The notes: a model not told the origin generated them from the letters alone. A stretch of DNA of 64,000 nucleotides from Candidatus Coatesiibacteriota bacterium (GCA_030602715.1 JAUVZD010000005.1:62001-126000); one strand, 5' to 3'. Positions 8,694 to 18,362 are shown, numbered from the stretch's first letter. Numbers and translations are program-made.

Positions 8694-10529
8694 TTATTTG
8701 GACTCGGGGGAGTCGGTTCCTTTCTCATCGGGAAGGTTGTCATCCTCACAGATATGGGCTTTACGCCGAGCCAGCTCTTGTGCCTGCTTTAGGGTGGAGA
8801 TGTCCGATTCAAGCTCCGCTTTTCCTTTAAATCCCTGCTCTATTTTTCGGTGCAGAGCCTCCTGGTTGATTCGGCGGATAAGGTCCTGGTATGCTTTCTC
8901 CGCATCCCAGGTGAATTCTATGTGGGCGCAGTGAGCGATGAACTCCGTGGCGGCAGTATCGTCGCCGACCAATTTCAGCAGTTCTTTGACCACCTCTTCG
9001 GTATCTTTAGCGCCCAACCTCAAGACCGCTCCAACCACTGCTATGGATGCCGGGTGTATTAGTCCCTCTTCAAGAATATCCTCGGCGGCTCTGGGTATAT
9101 ATTGTGGATAATTGAGCAAGAGAGCTATGAACTCCGCCTCATAGCGTGGTGGTTTTGTGGATGGTGTGGAAACGGGTTCGGTTGCCTCCTGGGTGGGGGA
9201 GGCTGCCCTCTCGTATCTTCTGGCTTGCCTGGAAAACTCCTCAATAGCCCCGGTCAGAGTGCTGGGGTCCAGATGGAGTTTTTGACAGATGCTCTCCACC
9301 ACAGCCATTCGGCGCACACCCGGGGGCAGTTTGTGCAGGGCTTCTCCTAGGAAGTGCACCATCCGAGCTCTCCCCTCCGGGGTTTTGACCGCCTCCCTTC
9401 CGCCTCCCTCGGCGATGAGGTGATCCCAACCTTCGTGAGCCTTCCCCAGGAGTTCAAGCAAACTCCTGGCTCCGTTGGCGCGGATGTAATCGTCGGGGTC
9501 CAGACCCTCGGGCATGAGAGCCACTTTCACATCCAATCCGGCGCCCAGCAGGAGGGGAAGACTGCGCAGGGTGGCTTTCTTCCCGGCTTCGTCGCCGTCG
9601 TAGCAGATGACCACCTGCTCGCAGAAGCGGGCTATGGTTCCCGCCTGCCCCTCGGTCAGGGCGGTGCCCAGAGGTGCGACCACCCCGGGGATGCCCTGCT
9701 GGAGTAGGGAGATGCAATCCAGATAGCCCTCAACCAGAATTGCCGGGAAACCCTCTTTCCAGCCCTCACGGGCGATGTGCAGGGGATAGAGCAGGCGCCC
9801 CTTATGAAAAAGGATGCTCTCTTTGGAGTTGAGGTATTTGGGCTCGCTTTCGTCCAGGCTTCGCCCCCCGAAGCCGACTATCTTTCCCAGAGGCTCGCAG
9901 ATGGCTATGGTAAGGCGGTTGCGGAAGAAGTCGTAGTATCCCCCCTTCTCGCTACTGCTAATAAGCACGGAGGCGCTCATCTCCTCGTCGCTGAAGCCCA
10001 GCTTGGAGAGATGGGAGCGAGTGTCCTCCCAGCCTGGTCCGGCAAGTCCCAAGCCGAATCTACCCCAATTTTTCTCCGCCACCTCACGCTCTTTTAAGAA
10101 CTTGACCGCAGGATGGTCCTGTGGGGCTTGCTTCAGTCTTTCGGCGAAATCCTTCTGGGCTTGTTCCAGGGCGAGGAATCCCCGCTCCTTCAGGGTGCGG
10201 GTGCGCTTTGCCTCCTCGGGGTCACGCCTGCTGGTGGGCTCCGCAACCCCAGCCTGGCGAGCCAGGAGGGCTAGGGCGCCGGGAAAGTCCAATCCCTCTG
10301 TCTGCATAACGAAGCTGAAGATATCTCCGCCGGCGCCACAGCCGAAGCAGTGGAAGATGCCCTTCTCCGGGTCAACATAGAATGAGGGCTTGGTGTCGGA
10401 GTGGAAGGGGCAGAGCCCTACGAAGCGCCGTCCCACCTTGCGCAGTTTTAGGTGGGCGCCGACGACGGAGAGGATGTCGCTTTTAGCGCGAACCTCTTCT
10501 TTATAATTTTCCCAGTCGGATAGGGGCAT
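8694..10529 (-). CDS. dnaG: DNA primase DnaG
   Basis: A 611-residue primase that makes RNA primers at the replication fork. The N-terminal CHC2 zinc finger is complete (CPFH at about 41-44 and CFGC at about 61-64). The Toprim catalytic core carries VEGYLD near 265 and the CYDGDEAG acidic motif near 310. The C-terminal part is the helicase-interaction region and is less conserved. No ribosome-binding site is seen before the ATG at 10529. The gene lies between an AT-rich defence-type insert upstream and rpoD downstream. Confidence 0.97.
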   Translation of the reverse strand: MPLSDWENYKEEVRAKSDILSVVGAHLKLRKVGRRFVGLCPFHSDTKPSFYVDPEKGIFHCFGCGAGGDIFSFVMQTEGLDFPGALALLARQAGVAEPTSRRDPEEAKRTRTLKERGFLALEQAQKDFAERLKQAPQDHPAVKFLKEREVAEKNWGRFGLGLAGPGWEDTRSHLSKLGFSDEEMSASVLISSSEKGGYYDFFRNRLTIAICEPLGKIVGFGGRSLDESEPKYLNSKESILFHKGRLLYPLHIAREGWKEGFPAILVEGYLDCISLLQQGIPGVVAPLGTALTEGQAGTIARFCEQVVICYDGDEAGKKATLRSLPLLLGAGLDVKVALMPEGLDPDDYIRANGARSLLELLGKAHEGWDHLIAEGGGREAVKTPEGRARMVHFLGEALHKLPPGVRRMAVVESICQKLHLDPSTLTGAIEEFSRQARRYERAASPTQEATEPVSTPSTKPPRYEAEFIALLLNYPQYIPRAAEDILEEGLIHPASIAVVGAVLRLGAKDTEEVVKELLKLVGDDTAATEFIAHCAHIEFTWDAEKAYQDLIRRINQEALHRKIEQGFKGKAELESDISTLKQAQELARRKAHICEDDNLPDEKGTDSPESK

Positions 10530-10590
10530 GGTGTGATTTGTATAATTTTGAATGTGGTTTTAGTTTTAGGTTTTATTTTTCTTATCAATG

Positions 10591-11574
10591 TTATTTATCA
10601 TATTTGAATGGAGCTAATGCTTTATCTAATATTCTCAATTGTTCGATGTAACTCTCAAAGGAGTTTGAATAATATAAAAACCTTTCTTCGAAAGTAAGGT
10701 TGTAATTTGATTTGAAATAATATGTGTAATCATAAGGATCTATGTATATTTTTACATTGCCTCTATCTATAATATATTTTGGTTGAAGGGTTTTATTGTG
10801 GGATAGTTCATTTCTTTCATTATATAAACTGATGAGCCAATCACATTTTATTAGACCCTTGATGTAATTTTGAACATGTTGGTTTTTGGAAGTTATGTTA
10901 TTATTTTTAATACGAAAATAGTGGGAATCTTTGAAGTTTTTATATGCACATTCTTTTCCATTTCTGATTTCAAGTTTGCATCCACAATTTGTGATGATAT
11001 TCATGAAAAATCCAATCGAGTCAAGGAAAGAATATATAGCATATAATAGACCTTCATAATTGCATGCTAGTTGTATGGAATAAATGTTATAGTTATTTAC
11101 TATGTCAACGTCGTTTTTCATAATAGTTAATATTTTTTCAACATTGTTTTTAAAGTATAGATATTGGGTGGCTTTAATTGGAAAAACACCTGTATCAATA
11201 AAAAATCCTTCTTCAATATATATCTTGGGGCAAGTAAATAGGTAGTCATGTGTTAAAAAGTGTTTAAACTCAACGGGAAAAGTAAGGTTACAAAATTTTC
11301 TACGTGCTAAAAAAGTGAAGCGGGATTCAATTCTTCCAAGTGAACTTTTTTCTGGAGTTTTTGATGTGTCAATCTTTGGACAATCCTCTAAACAACCTTC
11401 AATTTTTTGCATCTTGCCGTTTGTCAAAGGGTAATATCTTGAATGGCAATGTTTGTTTTTTTCAACATGAGGGCAACGTTCTTCTCTATTTTGTTTACCC
11501 AAAATGTTCCTTAATTTTGAAAGATTGGAAACCTTATAAAATCTGTTATGTTTTAAACAGCTTTTGCTTTTCAT
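10591..11574 (-). CDS. Unknown Cys-rich protein with HEPN-like motif
   Basis: I do not recognise this 327-residue protein. Its N-terminus has a Cys/His cluster (C34, H36, H42, C43, H44, C61, C65) that could bind zinc. The rest is rich in Asn, Tyr, Ile and Lys. Near residue 258 the segment NERNELSHNK contains R-x4-H, the pattern of HEPN ribonuclease or toxin domains and of Cthe_2314-like HEPN proteins; this single motif is suggestive only. Base composition is far more AT-rich than in dnaG just downstream, which signals horizontal acquisition together with the restriction-modification gene 106 bases upstream. A companion role in phage defence is an inference. Confidence 0.6.
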   Translation of the reverse strand: MKSKSCLKHNRFYKVSNLSKLRNILGKQNREERCPHVEKNKHCHSRYYPLTNGKMQKIEGCLEDCPKIDTSKTPEKSSLGRIESRFTFLARRKFCNLTFPVEFKHFLTHDYLFTCPKIYIEEGFFIDTGVFPIKATQYLYFKNNVEKILTIMKNDVDIVNNYNIYSIQLACNYEGLLYAIYSFLDSIGFFMNIITNCGCKLEIRNGKECAYKNFKDSHYFRIKNNNITSKNQHVQNYIKGLIKCDWLISLYNERNELSHNKTLQPKYIIDRGNVKIYIDPYDYTYYFKSNYNLTFEERFLYYSNSFESYIEQLRILDKALAPFKYDK

Positions 11575-11680
11575 AATTCCTAATCTTGCTTAAGTTAAAA
11601 ACTGTTTCGGGTTAAAAAAATAATGGATAAAAAAGATTAGTTTGCAAAATTATCCTATTTAGGAAAAGTATTTTTCAGCA

Positions 11681-14404
11681 TTAGGGTTTAAAGTATTCAA
11701 ATTCTTCTATTAGAATTCTATAAATCTTATCTAAGACGATTTTGGTCCTTTCTTTAATTTCTTGTAATAACTCATGAAGATCGTCAGAACGACGGACTTC
11801 TGCAAACTTACGGATTTGAACTAGACCGGAATATGTAGTTAAAAAGTCAGGATAATCAAAGTATTTGAAGTAAGGTTCATCGTCTAAGCCTACATACTCA
11901 AGTTTATCACCTTTACAATAGTTATGACCCCATACTTGATAAAGTTTCTTTACTGCATTAACTAATTCTATAGCCATTGGAGGGTTTTTTACAATTTCTG
12001 AGTCTAGGATTTTTGACCAGAATGAATCTATATTTGTAGGGCATAGTGGATTATCTACGAATATCTCAGGTGCACCTTCAACAGGATTGTCTTTTTCGAA
12101 TTTTGTCACCACACAACGATTTACAGCCAAACCATAAGAAAAGCATAATGAATAGAAATATTTTTCAAGTTCCTTTTTTATGTTAGGTTTCCATATGTCA
12201 TGTTGGTTAAAAAAGATAGGATACCTGCCATTAAGTGCTTTTGTGAGCGCAAACCAAGTAAATATTTTTTTTGCAGAATCCAAGTTATATGCACAATAAG
12301 CGTATTTGTCTGTTGGTCCGTTTATTATTCTTGTCCTATTTAAACTTTTAAAGTCATTATCTAGTCTAAACCACACTCTTTTCTCATAGTCTAAAGAAAA
12401 TCTATTTTCATTAACTTGCCTTACTCTAACTGGTGTACAATCTCCCATAAATCCAATATACTTGGAATTTACAACGCCATATGTTTTTATGTTATCACGT
12501 TCAGGCGCTTTTAATGGAAGTCCCCCAACAACATCTTGAGATAATTCCTTTTTTGTTCTGCTCCTTTTAAAATCATACATTTTTTGACCACACCATTCTT
12601 TTATTGTGGGTTTAATTTGAGAGAATAAAACACTTTTACTACCTCGGATTATATTTCTTATATTCCTGTTGAGATCGTCTAGGCTACTGTTCCAGTTAAG
12701 TTGAAGGTCTTCGTTAACAAGACTTGTAAAATCCCTTACTTTTATTGCATTTTTATTTCCTGCGGGTTTATAATTGAATCTCCAGATGGTAAATGAAATG
12801 GGAAATTTACCGCCTATTTTGAAAAATTCATTACCTGTAATAATAAAACCTTTTTCATACTTGAAATATTTATCAAATTCTTTACGAAATTTAGTATATG
12901 AGGGGCGCGGGATTAGCCACGCGGTTGGTGTGAATACCATGATAATTGGTTCAAAATCTGGGTTGTCTTTAACTTGTATTTTTGAGATATTAACAATCTG
13001 ACCCAGGAATGCAAGGAATCTTTCCTTTTCTGCATCTTTTCCTGTTAGTTCTACTATTGATTTGTCAATGTTGTAGTCAGCACCTGTTTTTTGCCTAATA
13101 CTTAAAGGCTCATCTGTGCTTTTATATGGTGGGTTCAATAGAAATGCTATAGGTTTGTCAATTTTCAAATTTTTCTCTTTTAGCTCCTTTTTTAAGTGAT
13201 TAAGATATTTACTTGCAGGTTTATCTAAAAAGTTTAAACCTTTATTTCTTGTGGTTTTAGGGACGATTGTAAAACCCATCTCTATGTGTTCTGGGTCTGC
13301 TTTCATTCTGCGCTCAATTATTTTTAATAATTCTGGTTGCAACTCTGAAACTATCTTATGTTTTAAATGTCCTCTCCAGCTAGTTACAAGGTTGCCTGAA
13401 CCACCTGCAGGGTCTAATACAATATATTTGTCACTTAATTTCTTCTCATAATAGTGATGGACAAACCAAAGAGCAAATTTACTAAGGTTATGGTCAGTGA
13501 ATATTATTCCGTGTTGCCTTGTATATTCAGGTTTTAATTTTGAAATTACTTCATCAAATCTGCTAAAGTAGTAGTCAACCGTAAGACCAGAGCCTTCGTT
13601 TGTGAAAACATAATGACTTTCTATAAACTTTCTAAAATCATGTTGTTTTCTGGGATTTACTTTGAACCTTTCGCTTGTTTTAGTAGTAGTTGTTTTACTG
13701 TTTTTGCTTATGATAAATAAATATGATGCATCGCTAGGTGGTGGCTCCGGTACTATGGCAGTCGTGTCCCAAAATTTTAGAATAGTATAAAAACAATGTA
13801 CCGCTTCCATTGGGTCGTCAAAAAAAGATTTCATATGCTCTATTTTTTGAATAAAGTTTTGGGGATTTATTTGCCTCCTTACTGAATCTAAGTTTTTTAA
13901 TGCGTCCACAAATTCTGATAAAGGTATTTCTAAATCATCACCAAAAATGCTATCTTTGTCGTAAGGCCTAACACATATTGTAGCATTTTTAATTATTTCT
14001 GCTTTTTGCCCTTTATTTGTTTTTCTTGCATTTATTATTCCAGCTTCGCTTGCAGATTTCTGTGGGTTTGTTTTTTTCGCAATTTCCAAAGCAAACGTTG
14101 GTATATCATTTAGCTTCCATAAACCAATAAAGGCGTGAGCAATAATACATATTGCTGAAAAAGCTAATCCCTTTTTCTCGTAATGTAGTGCCTGAAAAAA
14201 ACCTGATTGCCAATCTTCGTATCTTGCTTTCAATTCAACTGCTAGTTGACCTTCAATATATATGTCTGCATTTTCAGCTTCTGTTTCCCTTTTAAACCTT
14301 TTTCCGAATATTTTTCTGAATATTGGGAATACAAGATGGTCTGTTGCCTTTTCTGGTCTTTCACTGAGAATGTATTCCCGCAACTGTTCTATTTCCCTTT
14401 TCAT
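11681..14404 (-). CDS. Type IIG-like restriction-modification protein
   Basis: A 907-residue single-chain restriction-modification enzyme. The N-terminus has a PD-(D/E)xK-type nuclease signature, D47-x9-E57-L-K59, in a context (FFQALHYEKKGL) common in such enzymes. The methyltransferase core follows: motif I LDPAGGSGNL near residue 331 for S-adenosylmethionine and the catalytic motif IV NPPY near 423, which marks N6-adenine methylation. The C-terminal 400 residues probably hold the target recognition region. The composition is strongly AT-rich against its flanks. An AAAGGTG ribosome-binding site precedes the ATG. It lies between tmk and dnaG, in the same direction. Expected action is modification of host sites and cutting of unmodified foreign DNA; the recognition sequence cannot be read. 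Confidence 0.85.
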   Translation of the reverse strand: MKREIEQLREYILSERPEKATDHLVFPIFRKIFGKRFKRETEAENADIYIEGQLAVELKARYEDWQSGFFQALHYEKKGLAFSAICIIAHAFIGLWKLNDIPTFALEIAKKTNPQKSASEAGIINARKTNKGQKAEIIKNATICVRPYDKDSIFGDDLEIPLSEFVDALKNLDSVRRQINPQNFIQKIEHMKSFFDDPMEAVHCFYTILKFWDTTAIVPEPPPSDASYLFIISKNSKTTTTKTSERFKVNPRKQHDFRKFIESHYVFTNEGSGLTVDYYFSRFDEVISKLKPEYTRQHGIIFTDHNLSKFALWFVHHYYEKKLSDKYIVLDPAGGSGNLVTSWRGHLKHKIVSELQPELLKIIERRMKADPEHIEMGFTIVPKTTRNKGLNFLDKPASKYLNHLKKELKEKNLKIDKPIAFLLNPPYKSTDEPLSIRQKTGADYNIDKSIVELTGKDAEKERFLAFLGQIVNISKIQVKDNPDFEPIIMVFTPTAWLIPRPSYTKFRKEFDKYFKYEKGFIITGNEFFKIGGKFPISFTIWRFNYKPAGNKNAIKVRDFTSLVNEDLQLNWNSSLDDLNRNIRNIIRGSKSVLFSQIKPTIKEWCGQKMYDFKRSRTKKELSQDVVGGLPLKAPERDNIKTYGVVNSKYIGFMGDCTPVRVRQVNENRFSLDYEKRVWFRLDNDFKSLNRTRIINGPTDKYAYCAYNLDSAKKIFTWFALTKALNGRYPIFFNQHDIWKPNIKKELEKYFYSLCFSYGLAVNRCVVTKFEKDNPVEGAPEIFVDNPLCPTNIDSFWSKILDSEIVKNPPMAIELVNAVKKLYQVWGHNYCKGDKLEYVGLDDEPYFKYFDYPDFLTTYSGLVQIRKFAEVRRSDDLHELLQEIKERTKIVLDKIYRILIEEFEYFKP

Positions 14405-14470
14405 TATTCACCTTTCTTTTTTGCTCAAAAATTTCTATTCAAAAATATATTAGCATTTTTTGGTTAGTTT

Positions 14471-15115
14471 TTAAATTTTTTCATCGTACCCCACCACCCC
14501 CGCCAGGACCTTCTCCACCCTCTTCCAGACCTCGTCTTCTGTGCCCTCGCCGTCTATAACCACGAAGGTCTCTTTGTCCTGCTTTGCCATAGCAAGATAA
14601 CCATCGCGCACCCGCTCGTGGAAGTCAAGCCCACGCCCCTCTATGCGGTCCGGGGAGGAGCCGGCGTCGGCTATGCGGGAAAGCCCCACCTCGGGGGGTA
14701 GGTCTATGAGAATCACCATATCGGGCCAGAGACCGCCGCCGGCAAACTCGCAGGCGTTCTCCAGGTCGGTTAAGTCCAGCCCCAGACCGTAGCCCTGATA
14801 GGCCAGGGTGGAGTGGGAGTAGCGGTCAGAGAGCACCACCTTGTCGGCGATGAGCGCCGGGGCGATGACCTCCTCCACCAGTTGCGCCCTTGCGGTGAGG
14901 TAGAGCAGGGCTTCGGTTGACGGAGCAAGCTCTATCTCCTTGCGCATCAGGAGAAGCTCGCGCACCCGCTCGCCCAAAGGGGTGCTTCCCGGTTCCCGGA
15001 CAAGTAGATGGTCTATTCCCCTTTCGGCGAGCCAGTGGTCGGAGCGGTCAGCTTGGGTGGATTTGCCCGAACCCTCAATGCCTTCAAAGGCGATGAATTT
15101 AATCGTTGATGACAT
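14471..15115 (-). CDS. tmk: Thymidylate kinase
   Basis: A 214-residue kinase that phosphorylates dTMP to dTDP for DNA synthesis. The P-loop EGIEGSGKST is at about residues 10-19. REPGSTPLGE follows, where most family members have GGT, so one glycine is replaced by serine. The DRYSHSTLAYQG motif near 95-106 binds the substrate. A TTGCCT-N17-TATAAT promoter ends only about 13 bases before the ATG, so the mRNA leader would be very short. The restriction-modification gene starts 66 bases downstream on the same strand and could be co-transcribed. Confidence 0.95.
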   Translation of the reverse strand: MSSTIKFIAFEGIEGSGKSTQADRSDHWLAERGIDHLLVREPGSTPLGERVRELLLMRKEIELAPSTEALLYLTARAQLVEEVIAPALIADKVVLSDRYSHSTLAYQGYGLGLDLTDLENACEFAGGGLWPDMVILIDLPPEVGLSRIADAGSSPDRIEGRGLDFHERVRDGYLAMAKQDKETFVVIDGEGTEDEVWKRVEKVLAGVVGYDEKI

Positions 15116-15127
15116 AGATAGTCACCA

Positions 15128-15156
15128 ATTATAATCCATAAGCGGGCGACAGGCAA
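15128..15156 (-). promoter_or_regulatory. tmk promoter, very short leader
   Basis: On the minus strand TTGCCT (15156-15151) and TATAAT (15133-15128) are 17 bases apart. The expected transcription start near 15121 leaves a leader of only about 5-7 bases before the ATG at 15115. Confidence 0.75.
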
Positions 15157-15178
15157 TATAATAATCGCAGTTTGGGTG

Positions 15179-15210
15179 AAAAAAATGCGGCTGAGTCCCC
15201 TCAGCCGCAA
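15179..15210 (-). terminator. Intrinsic terminator after the inositol phosphate synthase gene
   Basis: A perfect 10-base-pair stem (TGCGGCTGAG/CTCAGCCGCA, loop GGGA) is followed by seven T residues on the minus strand. Confidence 0.93.
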
Positions 15211-15236
15211 AAGAGAACCAGTATTTCCTTCTTACT

Positions 15237-16334
15237 CTACCCCTTTTTCTTTGCTTTGTCCAGGTGGTATTTCTTGATGAAATCCTCCACCATATCCCGG
15301 GCTTTGTCGTCGGGAATCTGCTTGGGCGGGGATTTCTTGAAGTATGCCGACGGTTCCACCAGCGCCCCGGAGATGCCGTGGTCCATTGCCAACTTACAGC
15401 AGCGGACCGCATCTATCACCACACCGGCTGAGTTGGGGCTGTCCCACACCTCCAGCTTCATCTCTATATTGAGGGGGACATCGCCGAAGGTCTTGCCCTC
15501 CAGGCGGATGAAAGCCCACTTGCGGTCGGTCAGCCAGGCGACATAGTCGCTGGGACCGATGTGGATATTGTCCTCGCCGATGTCGTAGGGGAGCATGGAG
15601 GTTACTGCGGATGTCTTGGATATCTTCTTGGATTCTAGGCGGCTTCGCTCCAGCATGTTCAGGAAGTCGGTGTTTCCGCCCACATTGAGCTGGGAGGTGC
15701 GCATCAGCTTCACGCCCCGGTCAATGAACAGGCGGGCAAGGGTGCGGTGAACGATGGTGGCTCCCACCTGGCTCTTGATGTCGTCGCCGATGACCGGCAG
15801 TTTCCTCTCCTTGAAGCGCTTCTGCCAGTATTTTTCCCGGGCGATGAAGACCGGGATGCAATTGATAAAACCACAACCGGCATCAAGAACCTGCTCCACA
15901 TACCATTTGGTGGCTTCTTCACTTCCCACCGGCAGGTAGTTGATGACCACATCACAGCCGGTGTCCTTGAGTATGCCGATGATGTCGTCGGTGGGACCGG
16001 GCGCCTTCTCAATTATCTGTGAGAGGTAATAGCCCAAACCGTCGTGGGTCATTCCCCGGACAACAGTGATCCCGGTCTTGGGGACATCGCAGAATTTGTA
16101 GGTGTTATTGGGCTTGGTGTAGATGGCTTCGGCGAGGTCTTTGCCCACCTTATTTTTATCAATATCAATGGCGGCGACGAACTCTATGTCATTTATGTGA
16201 TACCCGCCAAGATTGACATGCATGATGCCGGGGACTTGGTCACCTTCTTTGACTTTTTTATAATACTCCACGCCCTGCACCAGAGATGAGGCGCAGTTGC
16301 CCACACCGATTATAGCCACTTTTATTTTTGGCAT
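15237..16334 (-). CDS. ino1: myo-Inositol-1-phosphate synthase
   Basis: A 365-residue NAD-dependent synthase that converts glucose 6-phosphate to 1D-myo-inositol 3-phosphate (inositol-1-phosphate in older naming). The N-terminal Rossmann motif is [23 protein letters not shown] and [14 protein letters not shown] are hallmark segments of the family, followed by [17 protein letters not shown]. The length matches the short actinobacterial and archaeal form rather than the roughly 500-residue eukaryotic one. A strong AAGGAGGTC ribosome-binding site precedes the ATG. The gene lies 43 bases downstream of a CDP-alcohol phosphatidyltransferase, which suggests that the product is used directly for inositol phospholipid synthesis. 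Confidence 0.95.
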   Translation of the reverse strand: MPKIKVAIIGVGNCASSLVQGVEYYKKVKEGDQVPGIMHVNLGGYHINDIEFVAAIDIDKNKVGKDLAEAIYTKPNNTYKFCDVPKTGITVVRGMTHDGLGYYLSQIIEKAPGPTDDIIGILKDTGCDVVINYLPVGSEEATKWYVEQVLDAGCGFINCIPVFIAREKYWQKRFKERKLPVIGDDIKSQVGATIVHRTLARLFIDRGVKLMRTSQLNVGGNTDFLNMLERSRLESKKISKTSAVTSMLPYDIGEDNIHIGPSDYVAWLTDRKWAFIRLEGKTFGDVPLNIEMKLEVWDSPNSAGVVIDAVRCCKLAMDHGISGALVEPSAYFKKSPPKQIPDDKARDMVEDFIKKYHLDKAKKKG

Positions 16335-16377
16335 GGAAAAGACCTCCTTGAGAGAAAACCTGCTATATCTAAATTGG

Positions 16378-17109
16378 TTATTGTTTGCCTGTCTTACCGC
16401 TAATCGGTGATATATTCCCGTTTGGCTCGGATGTTTCCTGGGTTGTCTTTTTCAATTCCAGATTTGCTTCATCCACCAATCCCAGTTTGATGTTTTTCCG
16501 GGTGTGCAGGATGCGTTGAACCGCAGTGATGTGGGTGAGCACGGCTAAAAGCCACAGAGCTCCAAGAAGGATGTAGCCCCCTGCGATGGCTCCGATGATG
16601 AGCAGGATTAGGCGTTCCGGGCGCTCCATCAAACCCACCTTACATTCTACGCCTAAACCCTCGGCACGAGCCTTGGTGTAGGGGACGAAGATGGAACCGA
16701 CAAGCACCAGGACGGTGACCACGGTGTGGATGATGTCTCCACTGACGGCGAAGAAATATATCAAGCCGGTTAGCACCGCCGTCTCCGAATAGCGGTCAAG
16801 AACCGAGTCCAGATATGCGCCGAAGCGTGACTGGCGACCCCCCGCTCGGGCTACAGCACCGTCAAAGATGTCACATAAAGCGGAGAGGAGGATTAAAATC
16901 CCGGCCAGGCGGATGAAGAAAATCTGCGAATAGACGGTCAGAGTGGGAAGCTCGGCGGCAAAGGCGAAGGAAAGCCCCGCAGCCAACGAGAAGACGAAAC
17001 CAAGGATGGTAAAAAAGTTCGGAGATACCTTTAACCTGCTCAACAGGTTCGCCGCTGGGGCAAAAATTTTATTGATAAAATTCCGCCCGCCGCTTCGGAT
17101 GCTTTTCAA
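16378..17109 (-). CDS. CDP-alcohol phosphatidyltransferase (probable PI-phosphate synthase)
   Basis: A 243-residue inner-membrane enzyme that moves a phosphatidyl group from CDP-diacylglycerol to an alcohol. The full signature DG-x2-AR-x8-G-x3-D-x3-D is present (starting [12 protein letters not shown], then [13 protein letters not shown], near residues 82-108), and several hydrophobic segments surround it. Because inositol phosphate synthase follows directly, the acceptor is most likely inositol phosphate, as in actinobacterial phosphatidylinositol-phosphate synthase; phosphatidylglycerophosphate synthase is the main alternative. The start is a TTG at 17109 with a strong GAGGGAGGG ribosome-binding site. 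The 172 bases upstream of it hold no gene. Confidence 0.85.
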   Translation of the reverse strand: MKSIRSGGRNFINKIFAPAANLLSRLKVSPNFFTILGFVFSLAAGLSFAFAAELPTLTVYSQIFFIRLAGILILLSALCDIFDGAVARAGGRQSRFGAYLDSVLDRYSETAVLTGLIYFFAVSGDIIHTVVTVLVLVGSIFVPYTKARAEGLGVECKVGLMERPERLILLIIGAIAGGYILLGALWLLAVLTHITAVQRILHTRKNIKLGLVDEANLELKKTTQETSEPNGNISPISGKTGKQ

Positions 17110-17281
17110 ATCCCTCCCTCGTGATTGTAATCAGATAAGGCTAACACGATAGTATATCAAAGTCAATACATAAACATCTTAATATGATGTAACTTACCGA
17201 CGGGAGATGATGTCCCTGGTGGGTAGCGATGGCAGAGGAGCGGAGAGGAGATATAGTTATCATCCAATCTGGACTATGGGG

Positions 17282-18316
17282 TCACTCTAACTGGAAAGTT
17301 CCCTCCCCATCCCGGTAGAAGCTGTATTCACCAGAATCACCGACAGAACCGCTCCACACCTCGCCGAACTCCCCTTTCTCAAAGAGGTAGAGTTTTCCCT
17401 CTATTGTAGTTGATGTTATCTCCTTCTTTTCGCCTGTGTCGTGGTGAAAGATGAGCAGGAGGACGGCATAGTAGTCCTCTTCCACCTCGATATAGCAAAG
17501 CTCCACCTCGTCTATGCGCTGGGGATTGCGGACTATGGTGATAGAGGGAAGCTCAAAAAGAAGTTCTTCCGTATCCTCATTCAAAACACAGACCCACACC
17601 TCCCTCTCCTCCCCCTTGAGTGGAACCACTTCCGGTTCGGCAAAGTCGTCCAATTCCGGGGTCATCAGGGCGGAGACCTCCACCTCGCTCATCTCCTTGG
17701 GGGTTATCTCTTGCGGTGGTTTCTTCTCCTTTTCCGGCTCCTTCTGTGGCGCTTCCACGATTATGGGAGCTTCTTTTTTCGTCACTTTCATTTTGCTGGC
17801 TATGGCGATGAGTTCGGCGCCCCGGGAATCGCAGACATCGGCGAAGAGGATACCGCAAACCCTCGGCGCTTCGTATCCGAAACAGCGATACTCCCAGGCT
17901 CGGTAGGGCTTCTCAAAGTGACCGGTGGGAAATATCGTCAGGTGGGCTTTCCCCAGGGAGGAGCTTTCTATCTTCGTCTTCTCTATGAGCAGGTCGTTGC
18001 CATAGACCCAAGCAAAAGTGCCGTCCTTGAATTTGATCTGGTAGTAGAAGTCAATCCCCCCGGATACCGGCTGGTTAAACATATACAGGGAGCGGTCCAC
18101 CAGCTTGAACTTGGTCCCCCAGGGAAATTTCTCCCCCGGATTGGCTTTGGGATGGGGTTGGTCAAGGACATATACATTGGGCGACTTTACCGACCCGAAG
18201 AAGTGATCTATCGGTGGTGCTTCATCCTTCTCCCGCACTACCTTCTCCTCTTTGGTACAGGAAGTTAAGATAATGAGAAGAAGGATGGATAGGCAGATGC
18301 TTACCGCTTGGCGCAT
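17282..18316 (-). CDS. SH3-like lipoprotein of unknown function
   Basis: A 344-residue lipoprotein: a hydrophobic signal ends in the lipobox LTSC near residue 20. The ATG at 18316 is chosen because GGAGG lies four bases upstream. Residues about 45-110 resemble a bacterial SH3 domain with FPWGTKFKLVDR and TFAWVYGNDLL, the WV(Y/F)G ending that is typical of SH3b. A Pro/Glu/Lys-rich linker near 180-220 separates it from a C-terminal beta-rich region. It resembles its upstream neighbour in order and in the phrase starting ATTIPTGHFEKPYRAWEYR-like text (here FPTGHFEKPYRAWEYR), so the two are probably an old duplication. Envelope location is inferred; function is unknown. Confidence 0.75.
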   Translation of the reverse strand: MRQAVSICLSILLLIILTSCTKEEKVVREKDEAPPIDHFFGSVKSPNVYVLDQPHPKANPGEKFPWGTKFKLVDRSLYMFNQPVSGGIDFYYQIKFKDGTFAWVYGNDLLIEKTKIESSSLGKAHLTIFPTGHFEKPYRAWEYRCFGYEAPRVCGILFADVCDSRGAELIAIASKMKVTKKEAPIIVEAPQKEPEKEKKPPQEITPKEMSEVEVSALMTPELDDFAEPEVVPLKGEEREVWVCVLNEDTEELLFELPSITIVRNPQRIDEVELCYIEVEEDYYAVLLLIFHHDTGEKKEITSTTIEGKLYLFEKGEFGEVWSGSVGDSGEYSFYRDGEGTFQLE

Positions 18317-18362
18317 AAGACCTCCTTTTTCCAAACCAGGGCAATTATAATATCATCCTTCT

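Noticed and set aside
17441-18268. Long plus-strand open frame opposite the SH3-like lipoprotein
   Set aside because: It lies wholly opposite a gene with a signal peptide and lipobox, has no recognisable domain and no ribosome-binding site.
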